From: Microbacterium immunditiarum
Lineage (GTDB): Bacteria > Actinomycetota > Actinomycetes > Actinomycetales > Microbacteriaceae
Assembly: GCF_013409785.1 (NCBI RefSeq)
Contig: NZ_JACCBV010000001.1
Coordinates: forward strand, 3,782,001 to 3,846,000
Length of the DNA stretch: 64,000 nt
Direction of reading: 5' to 3'
Position numbers and translations under genes: made by a program. The notes under the pieces are model-generated. The model was not told the origin of the DNA. It worked only from the letters and a program-made list of their open reading frames with translations, and made no database searches. Below, piece by piece: positions 8,035-15,994 of the stretch. The first letter of the stretch is position 1. Every line of letters starts with the position of its first letter.

Positions 8035-9159
8035 TCAAGGGTTCTCCTGACGTGCACGCCGGACGAGCCCGGTGAGCCGGTCGCCTCCGGCGATGAAGTT
8101 GTCCGAGCTGCTCTCGCCCGACGTTACGCCGACGACGTACGGGCCGTCCGACCAGAAGCCGAACACGGGGCTTCCGGACTGTCCCGGCCAGTTGTCGAAC
8201 GTGTCGCTCAAAAGCGCCTTGCCGCCCGAGTCGGAGTCGAAGTCGGTCTCATCCATCGCGAAGTCGCGCTGGTACGTCGCGAGCTCACCCGTCCAGCTGA
8301 AGTCCTGCGGGTAGCCGATGTTGCGCCACGGCAGGATCTCGTCGTCCCACGAGTCCGAGTACGTCCGCGCGCCGAACCACCCGAACCGGTCACCGAGACG
8401 CTGGTCGAGCACGATGACGGCGTAGTCGTCGTCGAGGTTCGTCGAGCTGTAGTTCGCGGCCGTCACCTTCTGCACGTAGTAGGCGAGTGTGCCGTACGCC
8501 GTCGCGAGCGAATTGCCGTTCGTGTAGAGCACGTCGACGCGCAGCCATCCCGGCGTCCAGTCGACGCAATGGCTGGCGGTGAGGACGTGGCGCGGACCGA
8601 TGAGCACGCCGCTGCCGCTCCAGCCCGAGGGGCGTGTCATGCGCACGAGACACCGCCACGGGTAGTGCTCGTCGTAGTACACCCACCGCCCGTCAGGGCT
8701 GAACACGGTGGTCGGCCGGATGTCACGGTCGTCGCGGTACGCCCGCAGGTCTCGCAGTCCCTTCGGCAGTCTCGGCTGGATCGCGAGGTCGTCGCGATCG
8801 ACCGGTATCGACGGCGCGAGCTCCTCGGGCTTCATGCGTGCGAGCCCGGACGTGAGCTTGCGGCTCGGCACGCGCACGGGCTCGATCGGGCTGCGCTCGA
8901 CGAGGGCTGCCCGGGTGCCCGCGATCGAGACGTTCACGCGCCATCGACCGTCGGCGGTCTGCTCGAGCGCGATGTCGGGCTTGGCGTCGGCATCAGCAGC
9001 GACGTCGAACGACGCGGTGATCTGTTCCGGAGCGGCGACCTCGTGCCGCCGGACTTCGAGCTTCGCGGTGCGGAGCTGGCGTTCGTTGAGAGGCGGATCC
9101 ATACCGCGGTTCTTCTCTTCCATGTAGAGAGGAATCGGAGACAGAGGGGGCTGATACAC
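8035..9159 (-). CDS. V8/glutamyl-endopeptidase-like serine protease
   Basis: Trypsin-fold protease of the S1B type. The triad reads His in V-L-T-A-S-H-C-V, Asp in L-D-D-D-Y-A-V-I-V-L, and Ser in W-P-G-Q-S-G-S-P-V-F. The catalytic domain covers about residues 150-374. The first 150 residues are a charged, proline-containing region that may act as a propeptide. I see no classical signal peptide at the N-terminus, which is odd for this normally secreted group; export by another route or a start that is mis-set by several codons is possible. The 3' end converges on the RidA gene. Confidence 0.8.
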   Translation of the reverse strand: MYQPPLSPIPLYMEEKNRGMDPPLNERQLRTAKLEVRRHEVAAPEQITASFDVAADADAKPDIALEQTADGRWRVNVSIAGTRAALVERSPIEPVRVPSRKLTSGLARMKPEELAPSIPVDRDDLAIQPRLPKGLRDLRAYRDDRDIRPTTVFSPDGRWVYYDEHYPWRCLVRMTRPSGWSGSGVLIGPRHVLTASHCVDWTPGWLRVDVLYTNGNSLATAYGTLAYYVQKVTAANYSSTNLDDDYAVIVLDQRLGDRFGWFGARTYSDSWDDEILPWRNIGYPQDFSWTGELATYQRDFAMDETDFDSDSGGKALLSDTFDNWPGQSGSPVFGFWSDGPYVVGVTSGESSSDNFIAGGDRLTGLVRRARQENP

Positions 9160-9187
9160 CGACTCGGACCACCGTCCGCTCGGGTGT

Positions 9188-10105
9188 TCACGCGTGCCGC
9201 TGGGTCCGTCCGTTCCACAGGTACGGCGGGTGGCCGCGTACGCCCGGCGTGACGGTGAACAGTCGACCCGACAGCGGGCTCGCGCGAAGCTGCTCGGCGG
9301 TCAGGTGCTCGGTCGCCGTCGTGATGACGAGGGTCTCGAGGTCCGGACCGGCGAACTGGGCGCACGAAGTGTGCGGAGCCGGCACGTCGATCCGGGCGAC
9401 GATCCGCCCGGTCGGCGAGATGCGCAGGACGCACCCTTCGCCCCACATCGCGACCCAGAGGTGGTCGTCGGCATCCGTCGTCATCCCGTCGGGAGCGCCG
9501 TGCTCGAACTGCCGGAAGAGCTCACGGCGGCCGATCGACCCGGTGACCGCGTCGTAGTCGCGCACGTGGATGCGCCGGTTCGTCGTGTCGATGCTGTGGA
9601 AGCGGCTGCCGTCCGTCGACCACGCCAGGCCGTTCGAGAGCCCGAGGTCATCGTCGATCACGGTCACCTCGTCGCCGTCGACCCGCATCAGCTGCTCCCC
9701 GCCCGGGCCCAGCGTGCCGACGACGAAACGCCCCCGCGGGTCCGGCTTGCCGTCGTTGAAACGGCGTTCGCGGCCCGAGATGAGCTCCGCCCCCGCACGG
9801 ATCGCGCCGTCGACCGATCGGAAGTACAGGCGGTGCGTACCGGCGACGACGAGCTCCCCCGTCTCCGCGACGGCGACCGCTCCCGCGGTATCCGGAAAGT
9901 GGTACCGCTCCTCGACCCGGATCGTGCCGTCGGGGCGGAGGCGACCCGAGTGGACCGTGCCGCTCACGATGTCGACCCACAGGATCCTCTCGCGGATGCC
10001 GTCCCACACCGGGCCTTCGGAGAGGTAGTGCGAGACGTCGGTCGCGAGCCGTGCCGTGCCCGCGGAGGGCACGTCCTCGTAGTGATGGGACACCGGCACG
10101 GTCAC
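9188..10105 (-). CDS. SMP-30/gluconolactonase-family lactonase
   Basis: Six-bladed beta-propeller hydrolase that opens sugar or other lactones with a bound divalent metal. Typical elements are E-G-P-V-W-D near residue 32 (metal-binding Glu), the R-R-F-N-D-G-K-P-D-P-R-G-R-F segment near 120, L-S-N-G-L-A-W-S-T-D-G near 160, and G-A-P-D-G-M-T-T-D-A-D-D-H-L-W-V near 215. The start is GTG 10105: its first four bases GTGA overlap the stop of the upstream M24 peptidase gene, so the two are translationally coupled. The pairing suggests linked substrates but gives no clear pathway. Confidence 0.85.
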   Translation of the reverse strand: MTVPVSHHYEDVPSAGTARLATDVSHYLSEGPVWDGIRERILWVDIVSGTVHSGRLRPDGTIRVEERYHFPDTAGAVAVAETGELVVAGTHRLYFRSVDGAIRAGAELISGRERRFNDGKPDPRGRFVVGTLGPGGEQLMRVDGDEVTVIDDDLGLSNGLAWSTDGSRFHSIDTTNRRIHVRDYDAVTGSIGRRELFRQFEHGAPDGMTTDADDHLWVAMWGEGCVLRISPTGRIVARIDVPAPHTSCAQFAGPDLETLVITTATEHLTAEQLRASPLSGRLFTVTPGVRGHPPYLWNGRTQRHA

Positions 10106-11226
10106 TCGACGATGACGAGCTCGCGCGTCGTGTTGTTGAAGCGCCGTCCGCCGTTCTCCGTGACCGTGACGATGTCCTCGATCCGCACACCGAACCGTCC
10201 GGCGAGGTAGATACCCGGCTCGATCGAGAAGCACATGCCGGGCACGGTCGGGCGCTCCTCGCCCTCCACCATGTAGGGCGGCTCGTGGGTCGTCGTGCCG
10301 ATGCCGTGGCCGGTGCGGTGGATGAAGTCGTCGCCGTATCCCGCCTCGGTGATGACGCGCCGCGCGACGCGGTCGATCTCCTGGCACGCGATGCCCGGCT
10401 GCACGGCTTCGAACGCGGTCTGCTGCGCCGCGCGGACGATGTCGTGCACCTCCTGCATCTGCGCGCTCGGCTCTCCGACCGAGACGGTGCGCGTCGTGTC
10501 GGAGCCGTACCCGTGCATGAGCCCGCCGAAGTCCATCACGACCACGTCACCCTCGGTGAGCGTCCGCTCGCCCGAGTCGTGGTGGGGGTTCGCTCCGTTG
10601 GGACCCGATGCGACGATCGTGAAATCGACCTGCTCGTGGCCGAAGTCGCGCAGGAGCCGGGCGAGGTCGGCCGCGACCTCCGTCTCCCTCCGGCCTGCGA
10701 ACGGCAGCTGCACGATCTCCTCGAACGCGGCATCCGCGGCCGCGCCCGCCGCCTCGAGGCGCGCGAGCTCGTTGGCGTCCTTCACCGCACGGAGCATCGG
10801 GAGCCGCTCGGTGATCGCGAAGTACCGGGTGCCCGCGAGCCGTCTCTGCAGGCCGAGGAGGTGCATCGCCCACGTCGAGTCCGACACGGCGTACTGCGCA
10901 CCCGGCCGCAGCAGCCCCGCGGCGACGTCATAGGGATCCTGTCCGTCGCGCCAGTCGCTGACCGCGAGCGCCGGGGCGCCGACCGCGTGCTGGAGGTCGG
11001 GCCGCTCGAGCGTGGGCACGAGCATCCGCGGCTCAGCGTCCGTACTGAGGACGAGCATCGTCAGGCGCTCGGTGATCGCCGTCGGACTGTAGCCCGTCAG
11101 CCAGAGGAGATCGGGTCCCGGGGTCACCAGGAGGCCGTCGAGCCCTTCCGCGACGGCATCCTCGACGGCGCGCTCCATGCGTGCCCGGAAGTCCCCGGTG
11201 GTGAATGCGACCGGCGCGGCGTTCAT
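10102..11226 (-). CDS. M24-family Xaa-Pro peptidase / creatinase-like metallopeptidase
   Basis: A 374-residue protein with the two-domain creatinase/prolidase layout. The N-terminal domain spans roughly 1-135. The pita-bread catalytic domain carries the metal ligands Asp in V-V-M-D-F-G-G, Asp in G-S-D-T-T-R-T, His in R-T-G-H-G-I-G, Glu in F-S-I-E-P-G-I-Y and Glu in V-R-I-E-D-I-V. This set fits a dinuclear metal aminopeptidase acting on Xaa-Pro peptides or related amides. ATG 11226 (MNAAPVAF) follows AGGAGG with good spacing. It overlaps the lactonase gene by four bases. Confidence 0.87.
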   Translation of the reverse strand: MNAAPVAFTTGDFRARMERAVEDAVAEGLDGLLVTPGPDLLWLTGYSPTAITERLTMLVLSTDAEPRMLVPTLERPDLQHAVGAPALAVSDWRDGQDPYDVAAGLLRPGAQYAVSDSTWAMHLLGLQRRLAGTRYFAITERLPMLRAVKDANELARLEAAGAAADAAFEEIVQLPFAGRRETEVAADLARLLRDFGHEQVDFTIVASGPNGANPHHDSGERTLTEGDVVVMDFGGLMHGYGSDTTRTVSVGEPSAQMQEVHDIVRAAQQTAFEAVQPGIACQEIDRVARRVITEAGYGDDFIHRTGHGIGTTTHEPPYMVEGEERPTVPGMCFSIEPGIYLAGRFGVRIEDIVTVTENGGRRFNNTTRELVIVE

Positions 11227-11377
11227 GTCGCACCTCCTCTTCATTCTGGTGGCGGTCGATGCTGCGGGTCAGGATAGGCGCTTTCCGGTCCCCGCGGGAC
11301 CTTCGTCACTCGCAGGCTGGTCGCCGCGATCTACCGTGAATCGTTCGAAACCCCGGACCGATGGAGGGAGGACGACC

Positions 11378-11929
11378 ATGAGAATCCTGGTCGCCTACGC
11401 GAGCAAGTACGGCGCGACGGAGGGCATCGCCGAACGCCTGGGAGATCGGCTCGGTGAGCGAGGCCATGAGGTCAACGTGCGCTCGTGCGCCGACACCGAC
11501 GATCCCTCCGGATACGACGCGTACGTCGTGGGGTCGGCGGTCTACGAGTTCAACTGGCGCAAGGCCGCGAGGAAGTTCGTGGAGCGGCATGCGACCGAGC
11601 TCTCAGTTCACCCCGTGTGGCTGTTCGCGAGCGGTCCGCTCGGCACGGAAGAGGTCGACAAGGACGGCAACGATGTGCTGAAGGGCGCCGAGCCGAAGCA
11701 GTTCGCCGAGTACGAGGAGCTTCTGCACCCGCGTGGGAAGCAGGTGTTCCGCGGTGCCTACGAGCATGAGAAGCTGCGCGGCGCCGACCGGATGATCGCG
11801 TGGATGCCGGCGCTGCGCGACCTCCTGCCCAACGGTGACTTCCGCCAGTGGGATGCGATCGACGCGTGGGCGGATGCGATCGCCGACGAGCTCGCCGTGT
11901 CAGCATCCGAGCCGCTCTCGAAGAGCTGA
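11378..11929 (+). CDS. Flavodoxin-domain protein (HemG-like)
   Basis: A 183-residue FMN-binding protein. The N-terminal phosphate loop L-V-A-Y-A-S-K-Y-G-A-T-E-G-I-A is the flavodoxin signature, followed by V-V-G-S-A-V-Y-E-F-N-W and W-L-F-A-S-G-P-L-G, which contact the flavin ring. This arrangement is shared with the menaquinone-dependent protoporphyrinogen dehydrogenase group, but without haem genes nearby the role may be a general electron carrier. The start follows GGAGGGAGGACG. A membrane-protein gene follows 22 bases later in the same direction. Confidence 0.82.
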   Translation: MRILVAYASKYGATEGIAERLGDRLGERGHEVNVRSCADTDDPSGYDAYVVGSAVYEFNWRKAARKFVERHATELSVHPVWLFASGPLGTEEVDKDGNDVLKGAEPKQFAEYEELLHPRGKQVFRGAYEHEKLRGADRMIAWMPALRDLLPNGDFRQWDAIDAWADAIADELAVSASEPLSKS

Positions 11930-11951
11930 CGGCCGCACGAATGGGGGGTCG

Positions 11952-12662
11952 ATGATGAGAAGGCTGTCTGTTCAGATCATCCTCGGCGGGCTGATCGTGG
12001 TCGCGGGGGTGCTGCTCCTCCTCGAGGCGACGGGGACGATGACGTCGCCCCGGATCGTGTGGGCGGTGCTGCTCGCGGCGGCGAGCGCGGTGTTCTGGTT
12101 CGTGTTCTCGGCCGATCGATCCTCATGGTGGGCGGCGATCCCCGGTGCGGCCCTGCTCGGGGCAGCGCTCGTCGTCGTGATGGAACTCGATCCGCAGGGT
12201 CTCGGCCAGTGGACCGAGGTGCCGTTCCTCGCGCTGCTCGGTGTGGGGTTCTGGGTCGTGTACTTCCGCGACGTCGACCGCTGGTGGGCGGTCATTCCGG
12301 CAGGCGTCCTTCTGACGCTGGCGATCGTCGCGGGCCTCTCGTCCGTCGCCGACGGCCCGATGATCGGAGCGATCCTGCTCTTCGGCGTGGCAGTCACCTT
12401 CGCCCTCGTCGCCCTTCTGCCCGGCGGGGCGTCGCGACGGCGGTGGGCGTGGATACCCGCCGCGGCCGCCGCCCTCGTCGCGATCGTGATCCTCTTCAGC
12501 GCCGGCAGGTGGTTCGTTCTCCTCAACTACGTGTGGCCTGTGCTCGTGATCGCCGCCGGCGTGTTCGTGGTCTGGCGTGCGGTGGGGCGCGGAGGGCATC
12601 GCGCCGACGAGCGAGAGCTGGCCGGCTCCGACGGACCGGTGTCCGAAGACCCCCGGCAGTGA
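11952..12662 (+). CDS. Multi-spanning membrane protein, unknown function
   Basis: A 236-residue protein with about eight hydrophobic segments; the first covers residues 6-25, the next pairs lie at about 32-50, 54-75, 80-97, 103-125, 127-147 and 155-170, with the last near 180-205. The C-terminal 30 residues are charged and cytoplasmic-looking (G-H-R-A-D-E-R-E-L-A-G-S). Aromatic S-W-W and R-W-W pairs sit at the start of two helices. I do not recognise the family. ATG 11952 has GGGGGG just upstream; the next codon is also ATG. Probably co-transcribed with the flavodoxin gene; its 3' end abuts the convergent RNase-like gene. Confidence 0.7.
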   Translation: MMRRLSVQIILGGLIVVAGVLLLLEATGTMTSPRIVWAVLLAAASAVFWFVFSADRSSWWAAIPGAALLGAALVVVMELDPQGLGQWTEVPFLALLGVGFWVVYFRDVDRWWAVIPAGVLLTLAIVAGLSSVADGPMIGAILLFGVAVTFALVALLPGGASRRRWAWIPAAAAALVAIVILFSAGRWFVLLNYVWPVLVIAAGVFVVWRAVGRGGHRADERELAGSDGPVSEDPRQ

Positions 12663-12664
12663 GC

Positions 12665-14050
12665 TCAGATACGCACTCGTTCGAGATGCTCGGGCACGCG
12701 GGCCTGCCAGCCGAGCCGCTGCTTCAGCCGCGCGCGAAGCGAATCGGCGGCCTCGCGCTCGCCGTGCACCGCGTACGCGATCTCGGGCGGTGCGTCGACC
12801 GCGGACAGCCACTCGAACAGCTCGTCCGCGTCGGCATGCGCTGACATGCCGTCGATCGACACGACCTCCGCCCGGATCTGCACGTCGCCGCCGAAGATCC
12901 GCAGGGACGTCGCGCCGCCCAGGAGGGCGGACCCGCGTGTCCCGCCGGCCTGGTAGCCGACGAGCACGATCGCGTTCTTCCGGTCGCCGCCATATGCCGC
13001 CAGGTGGTGGAGGATCCGTCCTCCCGTGAGCATGCCGCTCGCCGACAGGATGATCATCGGACCGCCGCGGAGGTTGAGGAGCTTCGACTCATCGACGTCG
13101 TGGACGAGATTCGCGAGGTCGTACATCCGGCGGAATCGCTGAGGATCGACCCGATGCTCGTGCGGATACCGCTGGTAGATGCCCGCCGCGTCGATCGCCA
13201 TGGGGCTGTTGAGGTAGACGGGCACGTCGGGCACGCGGCCGCTGTCGATGAGCCGTGACAAGTGGTACAGCACGGTCTCGGTGCGTCCCACCGCGAACGC
13301 GGGGATCAGCACGACCCCGCCGCGCTTCACGACGCGGTTGACGACATCGGCGAGGACCTCCTCGGGGTCGATCGTCGGGTGCGTGCGATCGCCGTAGGTC
13401 GACTCGGTGACGAAGACATCCGCATGCTCGAGCGGCCGGGGCGGCAGCATGATCGGGTCGTGCGGGCGGCCGAGGTCGCCTGTGAACCGCACCGATCGCC
13501 CGCCGACCTCGACGCGCACGCCCGATGCCCCCAGGATGTGCCCGGCGGGTATGAGGGTGAACCGGATGCCCCGCCCCACGTCGCGCGGAGCGTCGAAGTC
13601 GACGGACACGAAGCTCTGCAGCGACCGCTCCGCGTCCTCCGCGGTGTACAGCGGGCGCGGCTTCGCGTGCTTCGAGTAGCCGTGGCGCTCGGCGCGCTTC
13701 GCCTCCTCCTCGGCGAGGTAGCCGCTGTCGGGAAGCATGATCCCGGCCAGATCCGTGGTGCCCGCAGTCGCGTACACCGGACCGCTGAACCCGTCGCGCA
13801 CCAGCGCGGGCACGTATCCGGAATGGTCGAGGTGGGCATGCGTGAGCACGACGGCGGTGATCGAATCGGGCGCGATCGGAAAAGGTGCGCGATTGCGCTC
13901 GCGCAGCACCTTGTAGCCCTGGAACATGCCGCAGTCGACCAGCAGCCTCGTCGACTCGAACTCGATCAGGAACCTCGAACCCGTGACCGAGTCGGCGCCG
14001 CCCAGGAACTGCAGTGTCGGCGCGCCGCCGGGATCCGACTGGCCTCGCAT
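12665..14050 (-). CDS. Beta-CASP metallo-beta-lactamase-fold RNA-processing protein
   Basis: Metallo-beta-lactamase plus beta-CASP protein of the CPSF73/RNase Z-like group; such proteins are zinc nucleases. Motifs in order: F-L-G-G-A-D-S-V-T-G near residue 15, T-H-A-H-L-D-H-S-G (H-x-H-x-D-H), P-A-G-H-I-L-G-A-S-G, F-T-G-D-L-G-R, then the beta-CASP motifs V-T-E-S-T-Y-G-D-R-T, I-L-S-A-S-G-M-L-T-G-G-R and the final M-S-A-H-A-D. At 461 residues it has the normal length, without a KH domain. The start ATG 14050 (MRGQSDPGG) is chosen by homology; a GTG two codons upstream is an alternative. Confidence 0.88.
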   Translation of the reverse strand: MRGQSDPGGAPTLQFLGGADSVTGSRFLIEFESTRLLVDCGMFQGYKVLRERNRAPFPIAPDSITAVVLTHAHLDHSGYVPALVRDGFSGPVYATAGTTDLAGIMLPDSGYLAEEEAKRAERHGYSKHAKPRPLYTAEDAERSLQSFVSVDFDAPRDVGRGIRFTLIPAGHILGASGVRVEVGGRSVRFTGDLGRPHDPIMLPPRPLEHADVFVTESTYGDRTHPTIDPEEVLADVVNRVVKRGGVVLIPAFAVGRTETVLYHLSRLIDSGRVPDVPVYLNSPMAIDAAGIYQRYPHEHRVDPQRFRRMYDLANLVHDVDESKLLNLRGGPMIILSASGMLTGGRILHHLAAYGGDRKNAIVLVGYQAGGTRGSALLGGATSLRIFGGDVQIRAEVVSIDGMSAHADADELFEWLSAVDAPPEIAYAVHGEREAADSLRARLKQRLGWQARVPEHLERVRI

Positions 14051-14137
14051 GGGCACATCCTGGCACGGTCTCGACGTGCGGGCCATGCCTCCTCGGCCCC
14101 ACTCGCCGTGCGCCCATCGCCGGGGCGCGCGAGCAGC

Positions 14138-14524
14138 CCGTACGGTCAGCGCGCCGCGGTCACGCCGGAGGCGTACGAGGCGTGGGCAGGCCCCGAGGGC
14201 ACGCACACGGTCCAGCTCGCGAAGGGCAAGGCGCTCGTGACGCAGCTCATGGACGACCTCGGCCTCGACGCGATCGTCTACCCGAGCGGCAACGCGTACT
14301 CGACGATCGGCAGCAACATGCGCCTCAGCCCGAACACGGGGATGCCGGCCGTGACGGTTCCGATGGGCTGGGTCGCCGCGATCGGCAACTCCCCCGCCGG
14401 AAACGTCAACCTCGAGTGGCTCGGGCGCGACTTCGCGGAAGGACCGCTGCTCGGGCTCGCGTACGCCTTCGAGCAGGCGACGCACGCGCGCACCGCGCCC
14501 GCGCCGTACGGGCCGTTGCAGTAG
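14138..14524 (+). pseudogene. Amidase (amidase-signature family) 3' remnant
   Basis: About 125 codons that match only the C-terminal part of amidase-signature hydrolases: A-Y-E-A-W-A-G-P-E-G, then L-D-A-I-V-Y-P-S-G-N-A-Y, N-T-G-M-P-A-V-T-V-P-M-G-W and E-G-P-L-L-G-L-A-Y-A-F-E-Q-A-T at the end. The catalytic Lys-Ser-Ser part would lie about 300 codons upstream, but that DNA is occupied by the beta-CASP gene on the other strand. No start codon or ribosome site is present. The break with the neighbour lies around 14051-14140, probably a deletion junction. Confidence 0.78.
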
Positions 14525-14639
14525 CGCGAAGAGGAGAGCCGCCGGCGCCGGGCAGCGGAACCCCGCTCCGCCCCCGGCGCTGGGAGGTTCGAGACCTGGC
14601 ATCCGGAAACCGGCGCTTGGACCACGCGCCTAATCTGTG

Positions 14640-14655
14640 TAATCTATACAATTAT
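14640..14655. promoter_or_regulatory. AT-rich candidate operator, copy 1 (TAATCTATACAATTAT)
   Basis: TAATCTATACAATTAT stands out in GC-rich DNA, overlaps the start codon of the flavin reductase fusion gene and is preceded at 14631 by another TAATCT. Very similar sequences lie before the ABC permease gene (18869-18885) and the aldehyde dehydrogenase gene (26143-26158). A leaderless promoter is an alternative reading of this copy. Confidence 0.45.
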
Positions 14656-15853
14656 GCCGACGACTTTATCTCCGGCGATCGAGCCGCGTGAGTTCCGCAA
14701 CGTGCTCGGGCACTTCCCCACGGGCGTGTGCATCGTCACCGCCATGGAGGGCGGTAAGCCGATCGGGATGGTCGTGGGCTCGTTCACGTCGGTGTCCCTC
14801 GACCCCCCGCTCGTCGCCTTCCTGGCAGACCGTTCCTCGACCACCTTCCCCCGGATCCGGGAAGCGACGACCTTCTGCGTGAACGTCCTCGCGGCCGACC
14901 AGGAGGCGCTCTGCCGCTCCTTTGCGACCCGCGGGGCGGACAGGTTCGCCGACGTCGAGTGGCGCGCGGCGCCCTCCGGTGCGCCGATCCTCGAGAACGT
15001 CGTCGCCTGGATCGACTGCGTGCCGGACGCGATCCACGAGGCGGGCGACCACTACATCCACATCGGCCGGGTGACCGACCTGGCGGTCGAGAACCCCACC
15101 CTGCCCCTGCTCTTCTTCCAGGGAGGCTACGGCGCGTTCACGCTGGGCTCGCTCGTGATGGGCGCGAACCCCGCGATGGCCGAGCACCTGGCCATCGCCG
15201 ACCGTGCCCGCGACGAGATGACCGCGCTCGCCGGACGCTCCGACGTCGAGGTGCTGGCACTCGGCGCCTGCACCGACACCTTCATCGTCGTGGCATCCGC
15301 GTCACCCAGTGGATCGACCGCCCCGCTGCGGATCGGCACAGCGCTGCCGTTCGCACCCCCCGCAGGACGGATCTTCGTCGCGTGGGCAGGGCAGGAGTCC
15401 ATCCACGCCTGGTACGAGCGCAGCGCCGAGCCGCTCACCGCGGCCGAGCGTGAACGGCTCGACGCCGAGGTCGACGCGGTGCGACGTCACGGATGGACTC
15501 CGGCCTTCTACTCCGACCGCATGGAAGACCTGTGGCAGACGCTCGGCCAGATCGGCAAGGTGGGTCAGACCCCCATGCTCGTCCGGCACGTCTCCCAGTT
15601 GGTCGCCTCTCTCGAGCGCCACAGCACACCGGAAGACGTCGACGAGAAGACCGCCGGCACCGTCCAATCCCTGATGGCGCCGATCTTCGGAACCGACGGC
15701 CAGGTCGCCTTGATGCTCTCGCTGTCGGGTATCCCGAGGGGGTCGTCCCTCTCGCGCATCGAAGAGCTCCGCGACGACCTCCTCGCCGTCTGTGGGCGGG
15801 TCACCGCCTCGCTGGGAGGACGCGTGCCCCCAGAGCTCGCCGACGGCCGCTGA
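14654..15853 (+). CDS. Flavin reductase domain fused to an IclR-type effector-binding domain
   Basis: Two-domain protein of 399 residues. Residues 1-165 are a flavin-reductase-like (HpaC/PPOX-fold) domain: G-H-F-P-T-G-V-C-I-V-T-A, S-F-T-S-V-S-L-D-P-P-L-V, F-C-V-N-V-L-A and H-Y-I-H-I-G-R-V. These enzymes supply reduced FMN to two-component monooxygenases. Residues about 185-390 match the C-terminal ligand-binding domain of IclR regulators: a P-L-R-I-G segment, L-T-A-A-E-R-E-R-L-D-A-E-V-D-A-V-R-R-H-G-W, and L-M-L-S-L-S-G-I-P-R-G-S-S. No helix-turn-helix is present, so it should not bind DNA directly. It faces the leftward cluster of two LLM monooxygenases, its likely partners. Ligand control of the reductase is inference. 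Confidence 0.82.
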   Translation: MPTTLSPAIEPREFRNVLGHFPTGVCIVTAMEGGKPIGMVVGSFTSVSLDPPLVAFLADRSSTTFPRIREATTFCVNVLAADQEALCRSFATRGADRFADVEWRAAPSGAPILENVVAWIDCVPDAIHEAGDHYIHIGRVTDLAVENPTLPLLFFQGGYGAFTLGSLVMGANPAMAEHLAIADRARDEMTALAGRSDVEVLALGACTDTFIVVASASPSGSTAPLRIGTALPFAPPAGRIFVAWAGQESIHAWYERSAEPLTAAERERLDAEVDAVRRHGWTPAFYSDRMEDLWQTLGQIGKVGQTPMLVRHVSQLVASLERHSTPEDVDEKTAGTVQSLMAPIFGTDGQVALMLSLSGIPRGSSLSRIEELRDDLLAVCGRVTASLGGRVPPELADGR

Positions 15854-15940
15854 TCTCACCCGCGGCCGTCGCGCAGCATGGCGACGCTGACTCGGGCCGT
15901 CCGGCCCCTGCGCCGCCTCGCCTCTTGCGGCGCCGACGCG

Positions 15941-15984
15941 GTCAGCCGCGCGGGGCGGCGATCTCGCAGCCCCGCGCGGCTGAC
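15941..15984. terminator. Bidirectional hairpin
   Basis: Perfect 15-base inverted repeat: GTCAGCCGCGCGGGG at 15941-15955 pairs with CCCCGCGCGGCTGAC at 15970-15984, loop of 14. It lies between the convergent flavin reductase fusion and ABC ATPase genes and can stop transcription from both sides. Confidence 0.85.
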
Positions 15985-15994
15985 CTCTCCGTGC

